NCBI RefSeq assembly: GCF_036320965.1
Contig: NC_092243.1
Span: 492,501-556,500 of the forward strand
Length of the DNA stretch: 64,000 nucleotides
Source of the DNA: Panulirus ornatus
Taxonomy: Eukaryota > Arthropoda > Malacostraca > Decapoda > Palinuridae
Direction of reading: 5' to 3'
A program made the position numbers and the translations under genes. Positions 16,863 to 29,016 of the stretch are shown here, one piece after another. Every line of letters begins with the position of its first letter. Within the stretch, counting starts at the first letter, position 1. The notes under the pieces were generated by a model, which saw only the letters and a program-made list of their open reading frames with translations, did no database searches and was not told the origin of the DNA.

Positions 16863-19297
16863 ACTGGAGGGATGTCTGATCATTATCTTGTGGAGGCTAA
16901 GGTGAAGATTTGTATGGGTTTTCAGAAAAAAAGAGTGAATGTTGGGGTGAAGAGGGTGGTGAGAGTAAGTGAGCTTGGGAAGGAGACTTGTGTGAGGAAG
17001 TACCAGGAGAGACTGAATACAGAATGGAAAAAGGTGAGAACAATGGAAGTAAGGGGAGTGGGGGAGGAATGGGATGTATTTAGGGAATCAGTGATGGATT
17101 GCGCAAAAGATGCTTGTGGCATGAGAAGAGTGGGAGGTGGGTTGATTAGAAAGGGTAGTGAGTGGTGGGATGAAGAAGTAAGAGTGTTAGTGAAAGAGAA
17201 GAGAGAGGCATTTGGACGATTTTTGCAGGGAAAAAATGCAGTTGAGTGGGAGACGTATAAAAGAAAGAGACAGGAGGTCAAGAGAAAGGTGCAAGAGGTG
17301 AAAAAGAGGGCAAATGAGAGTTGGGGTGAGAGAGTATCATTAAATTTTAGGGAGAATAAAAAGATGTTCTGGAAGGAGGTAAATAAAGTGCGTAAGACAA
17401 GGGAGCAAATGGGAACTTCAGTGAAGGGCGCAAATGGGGAGGTGATAACAAGTAGTGGTGATGTGAGAAGGAGATGGAGTGAGTATTTTGAAGGTTTGTT
17501 GAATGTGTTTGATGATAGAGTGGCAGATATAGGGTGTTTTGGTCGAGGTGGTGTGCAGGGTGAGAGGGTTAGGGAAAATGATTTGGTAAACAGAGAAGAG
17601 GTAGTAAAAGCTTTGCGGAAGATGAAAGCCGGCAAGGCAGCAGGTTTGGATGGTATTGCAGTGGAATTTATTAAAAAAGGGGGTGACTGTATTGTTGACT
17701 GGTTGGTAAGGTTATTTAATGTATGTATGACTCACGGTGAGGTGCCTGAGGATTGGCGGAATGCGTGCATAGTGCCATTGTACAAAGGCAAAGGGGATAA
17801 GAGTGAGTGCTCAAATTACAGAGGTATAAGTTTGATGAGTATTCCTGGTAAATTATATGGGAGGGTATTGATTGAGAAGGTGAAGGCATGTACAGAGCAT
17901 CAGATTGGGGAAGAGCAGTGTGGTTTCAGAAGTGGTAGAGGATGTGTGGATCAGGTGTTTGCTTTGAAGAATGTATGTGAGAAATACTTAGAAAAGCAAA
18001 TGGATTTGTATGTAGCATTTATGGATCTGGAGAAGGCATATGATAGAGTTGATAGAGATGCTCTGTGGAAGGTATTAAGAATATATGGTATGGGTGGCAA
18101 GTTGTTAGAAGCAGTGAAAAGTTTTTATCGAGGATGTAAGGCATGTGTACATGTAGGAAGAGAGGAAAGTGATTGGTTCTCAGTGAATGTAGGTTTGCGG
18201 CAGGGGTGTGTGATGTCTCCATGGTTGTTTAATTTGTTTATGGATGGGGTTGTTAGGGAGATGAATGCAAGAGTTTTGGAAAGAGGGGCAAGTATGAAGT
18301 CTGTTGGGGATGAGAGAGCTTGGGAAGTGAGTCAGTTGTTGTTCGCTGATGATACAGCGCTGGTGGCTGATTCATGTGAGAAACTGCAGAAGCTGGTGAC
18401 TGAGTTTGGTAAAGTGTGTGAAAGAAGAAAGTTAAGAGTAAATGTGAATAAGAGCAAGGTTATTAGGTACAGTAGGGTTGAGGGTCAAGTCAGTTGTGAG
18501 GTGAGTTTGAATGGAGAAAAACTGGAGGAAGTGAAGTGTTTTAGATATCTGGGAGTGGATCTGGCAGCGGATGGAACCATGGAAGCGGAAGTGGATCATA
18601 GGGTGGGGGAGGGGGCGAAAATTCTGGGAGCCTTGAAGAATGTGTGGAAGTCGAGAACATTATCTCGGAAAGCAAAAATGGGTATGTTTGAAGGAATAGT
18701 GGTTCCAACCATGTTGTATGGTTGCGAGGCGTGGGCTATGGATAGAGTTGTGCGCAGGAGGATGGATGTGCTGGAAATGAGATGTTTGAGGACAATGTGT
18801 GGTGTGATGTTGTTTGATCGAGTAAGTAATGTAAGGGTAAGAGAGATGTGTGGAAATAAAAAGAGCGTGGTTGAGAGAGCAGAAGAGGGTGTTTTGAAAT
18901 GGTTTGGGCACATGGAGAGAATGAGTGAGGAAAGATTGACCAAGAGGATATATGTGTCGGAGGTGGAGGGAACGAGGAGAAGAGGGAGACCAAATTGGAG
19001 GTGGAAAGATGGAGTGAAAAAGATTTTGTGTGATCGGGGCCTGAACATGCAGGAGGGTGAAAGGAGGGCAAGGAATAGAGTGAATTGGAGCGATGTGGTA
19101 TACCGGGGTTGACGTGCTGTCAGTGGATTGAATCGGGGCATGTGAAGCGTCTGGGGTAAACCATGGAAAGCTGTGTAGGTATGTATATTTGAGTGTGTGG
19201 ACGTATGTTTATACATGTGTATGGGGGTGGGTTGGGCCATTTCTTTCGTCTGTTTCCTTGCGCTACCTCGCAAACGCGGGAGACAGCGACAAAGCAA

Positions 19298-19315
<18 letters not shown>
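16861..19315 (+). mobile_element. LINE copy, subfamily B, 5'-truncated, intact RT
   Basis: Starts abruptly after (TA)n inside the endonuclease, a few codons before its SDH box. It continues through the complete RT, C-terminal domain, short 3'UTR (19113-19294), tail motif GCGCTACCTCGCAAACGC and an A20 tail, then (TA)n. The truncated 5' end and A-tail fit target-primed reverse transcription. No target-site duplication can be defined because both flanks are TA. Confidence 0.95.
16863..19112 (+). CDS. LINE reverse transcriptase ORF (endonuclease-truncated)
   Basis: About 749 uninterrupted LINE codons. A start codon further upstream (16431) lies in an antisense LINE fragment plus TA repeat, so the 893-residue open frame is a chimera. 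Order: end of the APE endonuclease (GGMSDHY, with catalytic His), an Arg/Lys-rich linker, then the RT with KAAGLDGIAVEFIKKG, NYRGISLMSIPGKLYG and QCGFRSGRG. Next come MDLEKAYDRVD (first catalytic Asp), GLRQGCVMSPWLFNLFMDG, FADD at 18342-18353 (catalytic Asp pair) and FRYLGVDL. The C-terminal WFGHM and GRPNWRWKDG blocks follow. Such proteins copy LINE RNA at nicked DNA. With most of the endonuclease missing, this copy is unlikely to transpose alone, though RT could be active. One visible change is CGVMLFD for CGVRWFD. RTE-like assignment is from the C-terminal pattern. Confidence 0.9.
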   Translation, partial: TGGMSDHYLVEAKVKICMGFQKKRVNVGVKRVVRVSELGKETCVRKYQERLNTEWKKVRTMEVRGVGEEWDVFRESVMDCAKDACGMRRVGGGLIRKGSEWWDEEVRVLVKEKREAFGRFLQGKNAVEWETYKRKRQEVKRKVQEVKKRANESWGERVSLNFRENKKMFWKEVNKVRKTREQMGTSVKGANGEVITSSGDVRRRWSEYFEGLLNVFDDRVADIGCFGRGGVQGERVRENDLVNREEVVKALRKMKAGKAAGLDGIAVEFIKKGGDCIVDWLVRLFNVCMTHGEVPEDWRNACIVPLYKGKGDKSECSNYRGISLMSIPGKLYGRVLIEKVKACTEHQIGEEQCGFRSGRGCVDQVFALKNVCEKYLEKQMDLYVAFMDLEKAYDRVDRDALWKVLRIYGMGGKLLEAVKSFYRGCKACVHVGREESDWFSVNVGLRQGCVMSPWLFNLFMDGVVREMNARVLERGASMKSVGDERAWEVSQLLFADDTALVADSCEKLQKLVTEFGKVCERRKLRVNVNKSKVIRYSRVEGQVSCEVSLNGEKLEEVKCFRYLGVDLAADGTMEAEVDHRVGEGAKILGALKNVWKSRTLSRKAKMGMFEGIVVPTMLYGCEAWAMDRVVRRRMDVLEMRCLRTMCGVMLFDRVSNVRVREMCGNKKSVVERAEEGVLKWFGHMERMSEERLTKRIYVSEVEGTRRRGRPNWRWKDGVKKILCDRGLNMQEGERRARNRVNWSDVVYRG

Positions 19316-19369
<54 letters not shown>
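19316..19369. repeat. (TA)n microsatellite
   Basis: About 54 bp of TA linking the LINE A-tail to the head of the next short element. Confidence 0.95.
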
Positions 19370-19372
<3 letters not shown>

Positions 19373-19590
19373 TCCGTGGGGATAGGGGAGAAAGAATACT
19401 TCCCACGTATTCCTTGCGTGTCGTAGAAGGCGACTAAAAGGGGTGGGAGCGGCTGGCTGGAAATTTTCCCCTCTTGTTATACTTTTCCAAAATATGGAAC
19501 AGCGAAGAGGGCCAAGTGAGAAATTTTTCCTCAAGCCTCAGTCATCTGTTCTTAACGCTACCTCGCTAACGTGGGAAATGGCGAATGTAT
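19370..19590 (+). mobile_element. Short non-autonomous element, copy 3 (diverged)
   Basis: Carries the head (GGGGATAGGGGAGAAAGAAT) and the GTGTCGTAGAAGGCGACTA block. The middle is diverged and the CTACCTCGCTAACG tail lacks a poly-A/TA tract, passing into unique sequence after GGCGAATG. It is an older copy than 1 and 2. Confidence 0.88.
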
Positions 19591-20587
19591 ATGTTTGTAA
19601 CCAAAGACAAGTCTCCAGCTTACTGAGCAACTCCTTGGGGAAGATAAAGAGCTGGGTTGACTGCTACAGCCTCTCCGGGCTCGACCTCGGACGGCCCATG
19701 AATGCTTCACAGCCAGCAAGGCTATTCACTACATCACACAGGCCCACAAATACTTTTGCCTTGATTAGACTTTATAAAAACATCTGAACTTCATTACTAA
19801 GTTTCGTCCAAATCGTCTACTGTATAACCGCAGCTAAATCCCAAGCCTCTTTTACCTGCAAGAACCAGTAAACGCATCATTAATATTGATATGTTCATTA
19901 GCTTCCAAGAGGTGCTTAAGTCTCAAAGCTTAGTAAACAAGGCCAGTCTAGGTACTTCAGATATCTCATCAAGTAATTATGGGATGGCTGGAGAGGAAGG
20001 TGGCGCTGCAAGGTGAGGAGTACAGGATGTCCACACTCACCGTGTGAGGCAGGCAGTCTTCTTGACCCTTGTTCTGTAAGATGACGTAAACAATCATAGA
20101 TCGCAGATTTTCTCTGTGAATTTCATTTTAATTTTTTTTCTAGGAAGTAATAAAATGCGTTAGAGACTATTAGAATGGAAGAACAGAATAATTGTATATG
20201 TAAAGATATTGTGAAAATACATAAATGAATAAATGAGCCACACAAAATTCATTTTCAACAAGAAATATGTAAAACAAGTAATTAGGTTAACGGGTATCAT
20301 ACCATCATAGTTTAAGAACTCTATGCTATTTCAGCAGTAGAGCTCCTCCCTCTGACCGTAACTTCCATTATGACATTAGCTTTAGCACATCTTCCACACT
20401 CCCACCTCCCGAATGCTTTTATATTTCTCATTGTTGACCGGGAGAACTGACTCTGACACCCACGAAATGGAACAAGCAAATTTACTTATCGTCAACTACG
20501 GTGGCAGCTTAACAATTCCCTTATGTTCACACATCGGAAGTGACTTTATATGATAAAAATAATGTTTTTCAACGGAATGATAAATAT
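19591..20587. other. No recognisable gene
   Basis: Unique-looking sequence. The patch at 19600-19760 is GC-richer but shows no open frame or family match I can name. Confidence 0.5.
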
Positions 20588-20821
20588 ATATAGGGGAGAA
20601 AGAATACTTCCCACGTATTCCCTGCATGTCGTAGAAGGCGACTAAAAGGGAAGGGAGCGGGGGGCTGGAAATCCTCCCCTCTCATTTTTTTTTTAAATTT
20701 TCCAAAAGAAGGAACAGAGAAGGGGGCCATATGAGGATATTCCCTCAAAGGCCCAGTCCTCTGTTCTTAACGCTACCTCGCTAATGCGGGAAATGGCGAA
20801 TAGTATGAAAAAAAAAAAAAA

Positions 20822-20824
<3 letters not shown>
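20588..20824 (+). mobile_element. Short non-autonomous element, copy 4
   Basis: A well-preserved copy beginning at the ATAGGGGAGAAAGAATAC part of the head (first few bases missing). It runs to the CTACCTCGCTAATGC tail plus an A14 run, then (TA)n. Confidence 0.9.

Positions 20825-20895
<71 letters not shown>
20825..20895. repeat. (TA)n microsatellite
   Basis: About 70 bp of TA after the A-tail of short element copy 4. Confidence 0.95.
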
Positions 20896-20897
<2 letters not shown>

Positions 20898-21533
20898 TAC
20901 AAAACACCAATACAAGACAACGTACACAAAGACACACACATTGCATATATTGTCATGCAAGAATTAAGGCAGAACCCAAAGGTAAGATAACTCTCTCGGC
21001 TGATTACACCTCTTCAGACAGTCATGCAAATAAATCTTGTTGTTGAAAAAAATAGATAGAAATTGAAACATAATACAACAAAAGCCTGGATGATTGTGTG
21101 GTAAATAATTTATCTTTGACTTTCACTTAGTAAACATCTTGCTATATTTACATGAAAAAAGTCTGTATATTCACCATTTTTGTTCGCTTTTCCATGTGTG
21201 TGTAGGATCGTTATTTATGTGAGCGTCAGGATTTTTGACGCATAAGAGCTTGAAGGTGAGCGGATCCGCATAGTAATTATGAGTTGAAGTCGCTCCCTCC
21301 TGCCCGGGCCACTCCTCGAGCGCTTCATGCAGGCGTCTCGTGCCATTGACAGGCGTCATAAGGAGGAGCACCTCTTGGGCTAATGATTGCCTAAAGAGAA
21401 TATTCTCACCGTTATCTGTGCTTGAGCACGACAACGAGTCCTTCGTCCTCGCTAATCCTGCAGCCAGTATGCTTTCTTCTCATCATGAGCCCTCTCAGCC
21501 TTGTCTGTCTGTCAGCCCAAGTACTATCTTTGA
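20896..21533. other. No recognisable gene
   Basis: The minus-strand frame 21434-21171 (87 codons) has no recognisable motif. Nothing else seen. Confidence 0.45.
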
Positions 21534-21661
21534 CGTGTGTGCTTCTGTGTGCGAGTGTGTGTGTGTTGTGTGTGTGTGAGTGTGTGTGTGTGTGTATGAG
21601 TGTGTATGTGTGTGTGTGTGTGTGTGTGTGGGTGTGTGTGAGTGTGTGTGTGTGTATGTGT

Positions 21662-21697
<36 letters not shown>

Positions 21698-21758
21698 CTG
21701 TGTCTGTGTGTGTGTATGTGTGTGTGTGTGTTGTGTGTGTGTGTGTGTGTGTGTGTGC
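21534..21758. repeat. Interrupted (TG)n microsatellite
   Basis: About 225 bp of TG with recurring GTGAGTG, GTATG and TTGTG interruptions. The Cys-Val and His-Thr frames across it are repeat translations. Confidence 0.95.
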
Positions 21759-22739
21759 ATAGATCAATTCTCTTGAATCTTCCTCTCTTGCATCTCGTGC
21801 ATCAGGAAGGTGATCACACAAGGCTATGATATGAGTGAAGAACTTTGCTACTGCAGGAAGCACTACCTGGAAAGACAAGGTTATAATGATTCTTGCTCGT
21901 GACGTTTGGTGGACCGAGGTTGGTGAAGACCTCAGGGACGTGGTGCTGGTAGTAGAAGTTCTGGTTGAGTTTGGCTTTTGGTTGTCATTAGCTTTTTCTC
22001 GCTCTCATACTCGATTATTTTTCAGGATGTATTTTCTCAGTAAAGTCTATCAAGCGCTTTTCTCCGTATGTGAGATATTACCCTACATTTTGCCAATATG
22101 ATCTTAATGACTGGTAAGAAATATTCTGACATGCACAGTATTTAGATTTCTTTTTGTCTGGCTCGAATATAATTCCGGGTTTTATCATTTTATGTGTAAT
22201 CATGATTCAGCTCCTTTTACTTACGGTGACTACGTTGAGACTCTTGATGCCTTTCAAGTTTCTTGTTTCTCTGGTGATCTTTTGTTGACTATTGATACCA
22301 TTAAATACGTTATTATACATTCATGACTGCGGATTACCTTAAGCACTTTTGGACATTTTGTAAAGTACAACAAAGAAATGCAGTTATATTTTTTAGATAA
22401 ACTGACACAAATAGCGTTAGTCTGCGGTACATACAGTTTTTCCAGGAAAAATATTGTTTTGAGGTTTTGTTTCAAACAATTGAAATTGAGTTTCTTTTGT
22501 TTGTCAGTGACCCGTTGAAAAAGTGCATTGGATAGGGGGCTCCCAGTTAAGCCAACGCAAGCCCAAAACCAGCAGAAGAACGCGTCATACGACTCTCATT
22601 CTGTTACCGAAACAAAGTACCATTGATAAAAAGATCATGTGATGCTTTGCCAGTTGAACGGCAGTGGATCTCCAGACGGTTTATTTTAGATGACAAGTTC
22701 CTCAGAGAAAACAGAGTAGCAGATGGGAAAAGGTAACAG
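21759..22739. other. No recognisable gene
   Basis: Short frames only, and no repeat homology detected. Confidence 0.45.
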
Positions 22740-23667
22740 GTAAAGAAAATGTGAAGAGATGGAGTAAACTTTCTGAAGCACTGTTGAAGTGTTGAATGAA
22801 ACGGTGACGGATGATGTGTGACGAGATGGCACACGGAACGAGAGAGATCTGGTGAATCCAATGGAGAAGAGGGAGGAGGGAGTGAAAATCTTGCATCAGA
22901 ATAAATGCGGCAGAACAGCAGGAGTAGATAACGAGAAGTGTGTTGTGTGACAAGTGCAGTTCACTGCTTAGTCAGACTGGTCAGTGTTTATAGCCCAAGG
23001 TGAGGTGTCTAAGGATCGGCAGATTGCTTGTATAGGGCCGTTCTGTGGAGGTAATAGGAAAAAAGATTACTTGAATTACAGAGGTATAGGTTAGTTTAGT
23101 ATACCAGGTAATGTGTGTGTGCGAGTGATGATGAAGGGGTTGGTGGCATTCACTGAACATCTGGCTATGAGGTGTGAGGTGGTTTGATAAAGTAAGTAAT
23201 GAATAGGTAAGAGAAAGGTTTGGTAGTAAAGGTGTGGTTGAGAGGTGAAGAAGGTGTGCTGAAATGCTTTGAATATATAGAGAGAATGAGTGAGGAAAGG
23301 TTACTAAAGAGAGTTTATATGTCAGTAGTGGAGGGAACAAGGAGAACGGGGAGAATGCACTGGAGATGGATGGATGAAGTGAAAAATATTTTGAGCGGTC
23401 GGGTCTTGAACATGCAGGAGGGTAAATAGCATGTACGGGGTAGAGTGAATTGGAACGACGTTGTTATAAGTGGACTGAACCAGGGCATGTGAAATGTCCG
23501 GGGTAAATCATGGAAAGGTGTGTGGGGCCTGGTTGTGGATAAGGAGCTTTGGTTTACGTGCGTTATACATGACAGCTAAAGGCTGGATGTTATCGCATGC
23601 GACGCTTCTTCGTTTGTTCCTGGAGCTACCTTGCTAACGCGGAAAACGGCGATCAAGGTTCAAAAAA

Positions 23668-23670
<3 letters not shown>
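22740..23670 (+). mobile_element. Old, degenerate LINE copy (subfamily A-like)
   Basis: Heavily decayed. Successive blocks match the LINE ORF linker (GATGTGAGAAGGAGATGG-like at about 22750), the KAAGLDG region (about 22910), the MTHGEVPEDWRN and NYRGI segments (22985-23105), then the C-terminal CGVRWFDRVSN to GRPxWRW region (23165-23430). About 800 bp, including the RT catalytic boxes, is missing between about 23165 and that point. The 3'UTR and a tail motif (CTACCTTGCTAACGCGGAAA near 23623) precede (TA)n. An open piece (23220-23429) keeps the MSEERLLKRVYM block. Confidence 0.82.

Positions 23671-23760
<90 letters not shown>
23671..23760. repeat. (TA)n microsatellite
   Basis: 90 bp of TA at the 3' end of the degenerate LINE. 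Confidence 0.95.
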
Positions 23761-23763
<3 letters not shown>

Positions 23764-25399
23764 ATGATAAACGGTGGACCTATGTAATCCTGAGTATAAT
23801 GACGAGGGAAGGAGCCTGTGTTCAAGGACTAAAATCATGGACGACATGTTTTCATGAGATGACAGATGAAACATTTCCCTCGATGGTTGCAGTGAGGCAG
23901 GAACGTCGATATTTATGTGTTTAGACAGGTAAAATGGAGGGGTTAACCAGAGAAGTAAGGTGGGGAAAAGTGTGGTAGAATGTAAAGATATATGACACAA
24001 TTGTCTGTGTGAGTTATTTCCTGGATACCGTGTTTTTGGTTTCTCGTTTATGCGTCACCGATAGACTTTTACATGGGTGAAGTAGGGATGATATAGTGGT
24101 GATGTTTGTTGTTTCATAGAGGAAATAAGTTAAGCTAAACTGAATATGATCAACAATATGTGATCCATATCAATATTACTGTTTAGGTCTGCAATATGTC
24201 TGTTGTTTTTCTTTATTCTTCAACTTTCTCCATATTTTCTGAGCCAGTTATCTCCAGCCTGTGTCGGAGTGTGTTACTTTCAGTCGTCGACGTTAGTCAT
24301 CATTGTTTTCAATATACAGGTGTTATCATTTCATGATTAATCGTAGATCCTTATTACGCACCCTAAGCAGCTTCATCCTGCTTAAGTTTGGGAAGTTTGA
24401 GGCTAGTAAGTTAGTACTGGAAAGTGGATTGATATACGAAGGATCATAGCGCTTATCAGATATAAGTTTTGCCTCTCCTGTAGATGCTGGAACTCACTCA
24501 AGATGAGGGCCGCTCTTTTGTTTACATGGTGCACAGTTCAGCTCCGTAATTTTAGTTTCTGGCCGAATATTTTGCAGCTCTACCTACTAAAACTACCTGA
24601 TGAGGAAAGAAGTGCGTCGGTTAGCACTGTTAGGACGATGGAATGCTTGAGTACAGTTGTATTGGATGGGGATTGTACGTGGGTCACCGTGATGATGATG
24701 GTACAGGCTGGAGGTACGTCCTTCACCACGTACCATTACGTTAAGACCGACTTTAAAAGAAGATGACCACAAATTATGTGTTTGTTTTGTTTTCCGGCTG
24801 GCATTTGCATAAAGAGGAGGCTAAAGGTTAGAATTTTTACTGGGCGTAAAAACTACATTTTCCTCCTGTGTGCCCGGAATATATTTTCTCAATCCGGAGC
24901 TGAGATTCATACATTTAAATTACCACCGGCTGTCGACGCTGGCAGATATGGAGGTGATTTATAATTCTTTATGTTTTAGTTGTGTACATAAGATGATATT
25001 GCTCGTCATGTTTTTGTCGGCTTTGCTAAGATGTTGTGCAAATGTAATCCCTTCACAATGATAAAGTTGTTATGGTTGTTATCTGTGATGTTGCTAATGT
25101 TATTTGGAATAATGAATGTCATGAATACTGAAACAGTTTGATCATTGGTACTGTTGTTATTGTATTTGAGGATTGTAGTGATGATTATTGTTGTTTGTGT
25201 TTGTGTCGTTTCCAGAGCTATTGCTCCAGTGCTTATGTTGGTTTTTCTTTTGTTATTTCCTTTGAGTGTCTGCGAGAATATTCTCCACTGCTTCTCTAAC
25301 AGTCCTCTGAAGCTCACTCCATGACTGCTTTTTTCACATATCTGCTTATGAGAGTGTAACTCACATCTGAGTTCTTTCTCATATAAATATTTTTTTTTC
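23761..25399. other. No recognisable gene
   Basis: Unique-looking DNA. The frames at 24503-24766 and 24776-25061 are short and lack motifs or convincing splice context. Confidence 0.45.
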
Positions 25400-25800
25400 T
25401 ACATTGGAGGCTCCAGTCACGGACAAAAGTCCACATCAAGGCCGGAACTTAGTTAAGATATAGAGAGGATTGTGAAAGTGAGAAAGAAAAGACAACGGAA
25501 AGTATTTACGAATTTTAGAGGACGTAGAAAAACTTGTTTTTTAAAATGTGTGAGGTCATAGTTATTGGAAAAGACATGAGGCGGTAGAGAGTTCCAAAGC
25601 TTCTAGGTGTAGGGAAAGAAAAAGATTTCAAAACGCCTCATTCTTGAGTTGCCTGCAGTCACAGAGCAATCCTGTGACGCAACAGCTCGCAGAATATTGC
25701 ATGGTCTTGCTAGTGGTGGGGGAACGTAAGCAGCCCGCCCTAGGGAGCAAAATCCAAAGTATTACCTGCAGAAGAGGGAAAGTGAATTAACAGAGATGGT
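25400..25800 (-). mobile_element. Degenerate LINE of another lineage, C-terminal end
   Basis: On the minus strand the conceptual translation, with stops, reads in order: a YFGFCSLGRAAYVPPPLARP-like segment, then NSRMRRFEIFFFPYT, LWNSLPPHVF and YDLTHFKKQVF. This succession (SSELxxCIPPPLxRPR, N-A-R-x-x-R-F-x-x-S-F-x-P, LWNSLPPxVFPxxYDLxxFKxxVxRHL) is the familiar C-terminus of an arthropod/crustacean LINE RT polyprotein. The RT core is absent. It differs from both other LINE lineages seen nearby. Confidence 0.68.
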
Positions 25801-26386
25801 TATACAGCTAAAATTCCTTTGCTTTATGAATCAACATTGGTTATCTGAAATGTTCAAAGTTTCTGATAGCTTTAATGTGAGGCTCTGCCTCTCTGTTACC
25901 GTTATCACTTTAAGATAGATCAGTTAGACTAGGTTTATTTTATAACCATTCTGATAACTTTTTAAAACGTTATGAAAGGAAGCAGTAGATAATATTCTGT
26001 GGGTTATACAAGGGACGAGCCGCCGAAAAGGATAAATAGGGCTATCTGGATAATCTTCCTTACACTAAAAGCCCTAAACTAACTTCAGCTAGAAAATCTC
26101 GATATCGCATTCAGGAACAATGACCACTTCTCATGAAATATAATGGTTTTACTACGTCACTACGGAAATCGTTGTGCAGTGACGCTTCATACTGTTGTGA
26201 TTATCTCATATCTAATATATGTAGTAAATGGCCAGTGCCAGGACATTTCCTTGAGGCTACATATTCTACAACCATCCGGATATTTCACAAGATCAAAGCC
26301 CAGGTAAGAGTGATAAATACATCCTCTCATTCCCTCCTTGCTCTTCTTCCTCTTTCAGCTTTAGCTAACTTTTTCCACCAATACTC
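25801..26386. other. No recognisable gene
   Basis: Nothing identified. Sequence leads into the compound CT microsatellite. Confidence 0.45.
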
Positions 26387-27273
<887 letters not shown>

Positions 27274-27775
27274 ACCACAGGAAAATGAAACGCGATAAGT
27301 TGCCACGTACACTTCCGTGTAATGATCACATCGTCAGGGGAGATACAAAAATGAGATAGAAGACGTAGAACAGTCAGTTGATATATAAGTAAGAGACATA
27401 GCTAAAATACCATTAGTAAACAAGCGTTACCGGATGGTGATGTTCGGGTCTTGCATCATGCTTGTCATAAAATTTTTATTATATGGACCGGGAAAGGAGC
27501 TGTTTACAAATTTTTGCCTACGACAAAGCCATCAAATTTGTACAGACCTTCACTAACATTAATGTTATCATTCTTTCTGTATTTGATAACAGAAGATTCA
27601 GTGATATTTCTCGTGATAAAGGAATTTCAGTTAATAATTGAATTAGCTTTACTCCAGTCAATACAATGGTCAAAATTTTTAACATGATTAAACAAAGCAT
27701 TAGAATCTTGTCCTGTTCTTATATTATATCTATGTTGCTCAAGATCCTTATCAGTCTACCCAACATAAATCATAT
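27274..27775 (-). mobile_element. Penelope-like element, 3' fragment (GIY-YIG domain and 3'UTR)
   Basis: Minus strand. 27775-27481 translates, with two in-frame stops, to a GIY-YIG endonuclease-like C-terminus. Blocks: DMIYVG near 27770, H-R-Y-N-I-R-T-G-Q, NALFNHVKNFDHCIDW, RNITESSVIKY and NVSEGLYKFDGF, ending at a stop near 27481. The pattern YVGxT, RxxxHxxxIRxG, ALFxHxxxxxHxIxW, R.IxES.xIK, xNxSxG is characteristic of Penelope-like retroelements. The 3'UTR (27480-27274) is the sequence repeated in inverted orientation at 58935-59240. The RT domain is missing. Confidence 0.78.
27481..27775 (-). pseudogene. GIY-YIG endonuclease remnant of a Penelope-like element
   Basis: About 98 codons of the endonuclease domain that Penelope-like elements carry after their RT. 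The YVG of the second signature motif is kept, but the following residue is a stop (the TAG at about 27757). A segment between D-K-D-L and H-R-Y is shortened, and a TGA interrupts near 27628. The first GIY part is not recognisable upstream. Clearly inactive. Confidence 0.72.
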
Positions 27776-28292
27776 CATATATTACTATAATGTTAAGGAG
27801 TGATTAGTGTATAAAAATGTTATGAATATTTTTGTAGATTTTGAAACAATAAGTGGAACGATATCTGTAAAAACTAATGAAGAGGCACAACCACGGTGGA
27901 CCAGTGACGTCAGAATGTGATCCTCCACCACCTGGTGCATAACAAACTATATCTGACCAATATACAGCCAGATATCAGATGACGAAAAAAGAAATGAAAA
28001 AGGAAAAGGAATAAAAATGGGTCATGGTGACTGGATTCAACAGGCTGAAACATAAATTTTCAAGATAAACCAAGTCAAATACGGCATATTTACCATGAGG
28101 GAAAAATGTGAACCCAGAGCAGAACTAACATTTATTCATCGTCCTTGTAAAAACACAACATATGTTATCCTTATGTAAACCAAGACTGGGGAAGGGGTAC
28201 TGGGTGGCTGAACTGACTCTCGTTGTTGTGTTCAGTGATAGTTAGGTGGGGGTGGAGTTCCCTGGCGTTACCACCAATACTAAATACTAGCA
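27776..28292. other. No recognisable gene
   Basis: No motif or repeat identified. Confidence 0.45.
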
Positions 28293-28464
<172 letters not shown>

Positions 28465-28625
28465 GCACATACCACGATATGTATGCACCACCAGTTCTTA
28501 TAAGACCACATGCTCAGCTACTCACACAAATAAAGCTATTATAAGCCTCACTCACGCAGCTTCCCCGCCTCCTCTCCTGTCATCATTCCAAAATGGCAAC
28601 CCCTACCCGCCAGGCAGCACAGCTC
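28465..28625. other. Unique spacer
   Basis: Short stop-free segment read through by long repeat frames on both sides. No motif. Confidence 0.4.
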
Positions 28626-28642
28626 TCTCTCTCTCTCAAGAC

Positions 28643-28764
28643 ACATCTACTACTGCTACTACTACTGCTACTACTACTGCTACTACTACTACTGCTACTA
28701 CTACTGCTACTACTACTACTGCTACTACTACTGCTACTACTACTGCTTCTACTACTACTACTAT

Positions 28765-28852
<88 letters not shown>

Positions 28853-28890
28853 GCTGCTACTACTACTACTATTACTACTACTGCTACTAT

Positions 28891-28930
<40 letters not shown>

Positions 28931-29016
28931 GCTACTACTACTATTACTGCTACTACTATTACTACTACTACTACTACTGCTACTACTATTACTGCCGCTA
29001 CTACTACTACTACTAC
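28643..29016. repeat. (CTA/CTG)n trinucleotide array
   Basis: About 370 bp of CTA triplets with regularly spaced CTG variants, often every 9-15 bp, plus rarer ATT and CCG variants. In other frames it reads poly-Leu, poly-Thr or poly-Ser, which accounts for the 146-278-codon open frames here. Confidence 0.96.

Noticed and set aside
16922..17635. 237-codon minus-strand open frame opposite the LINE linker, and its counterparts at 59973-60605 and 34242-34601
   Set aside because: Antisense shadow of the LINE ORF. It recurs wherever the LINE does and is Ser/Thr/Phe-rich, with no independent motif.
20020..20100. Possible exon/splice-donor-like segment
   Set aside because: GT-AG-like dinucleotides occur by chance. 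No open frame of useful length or homology supports an exon.
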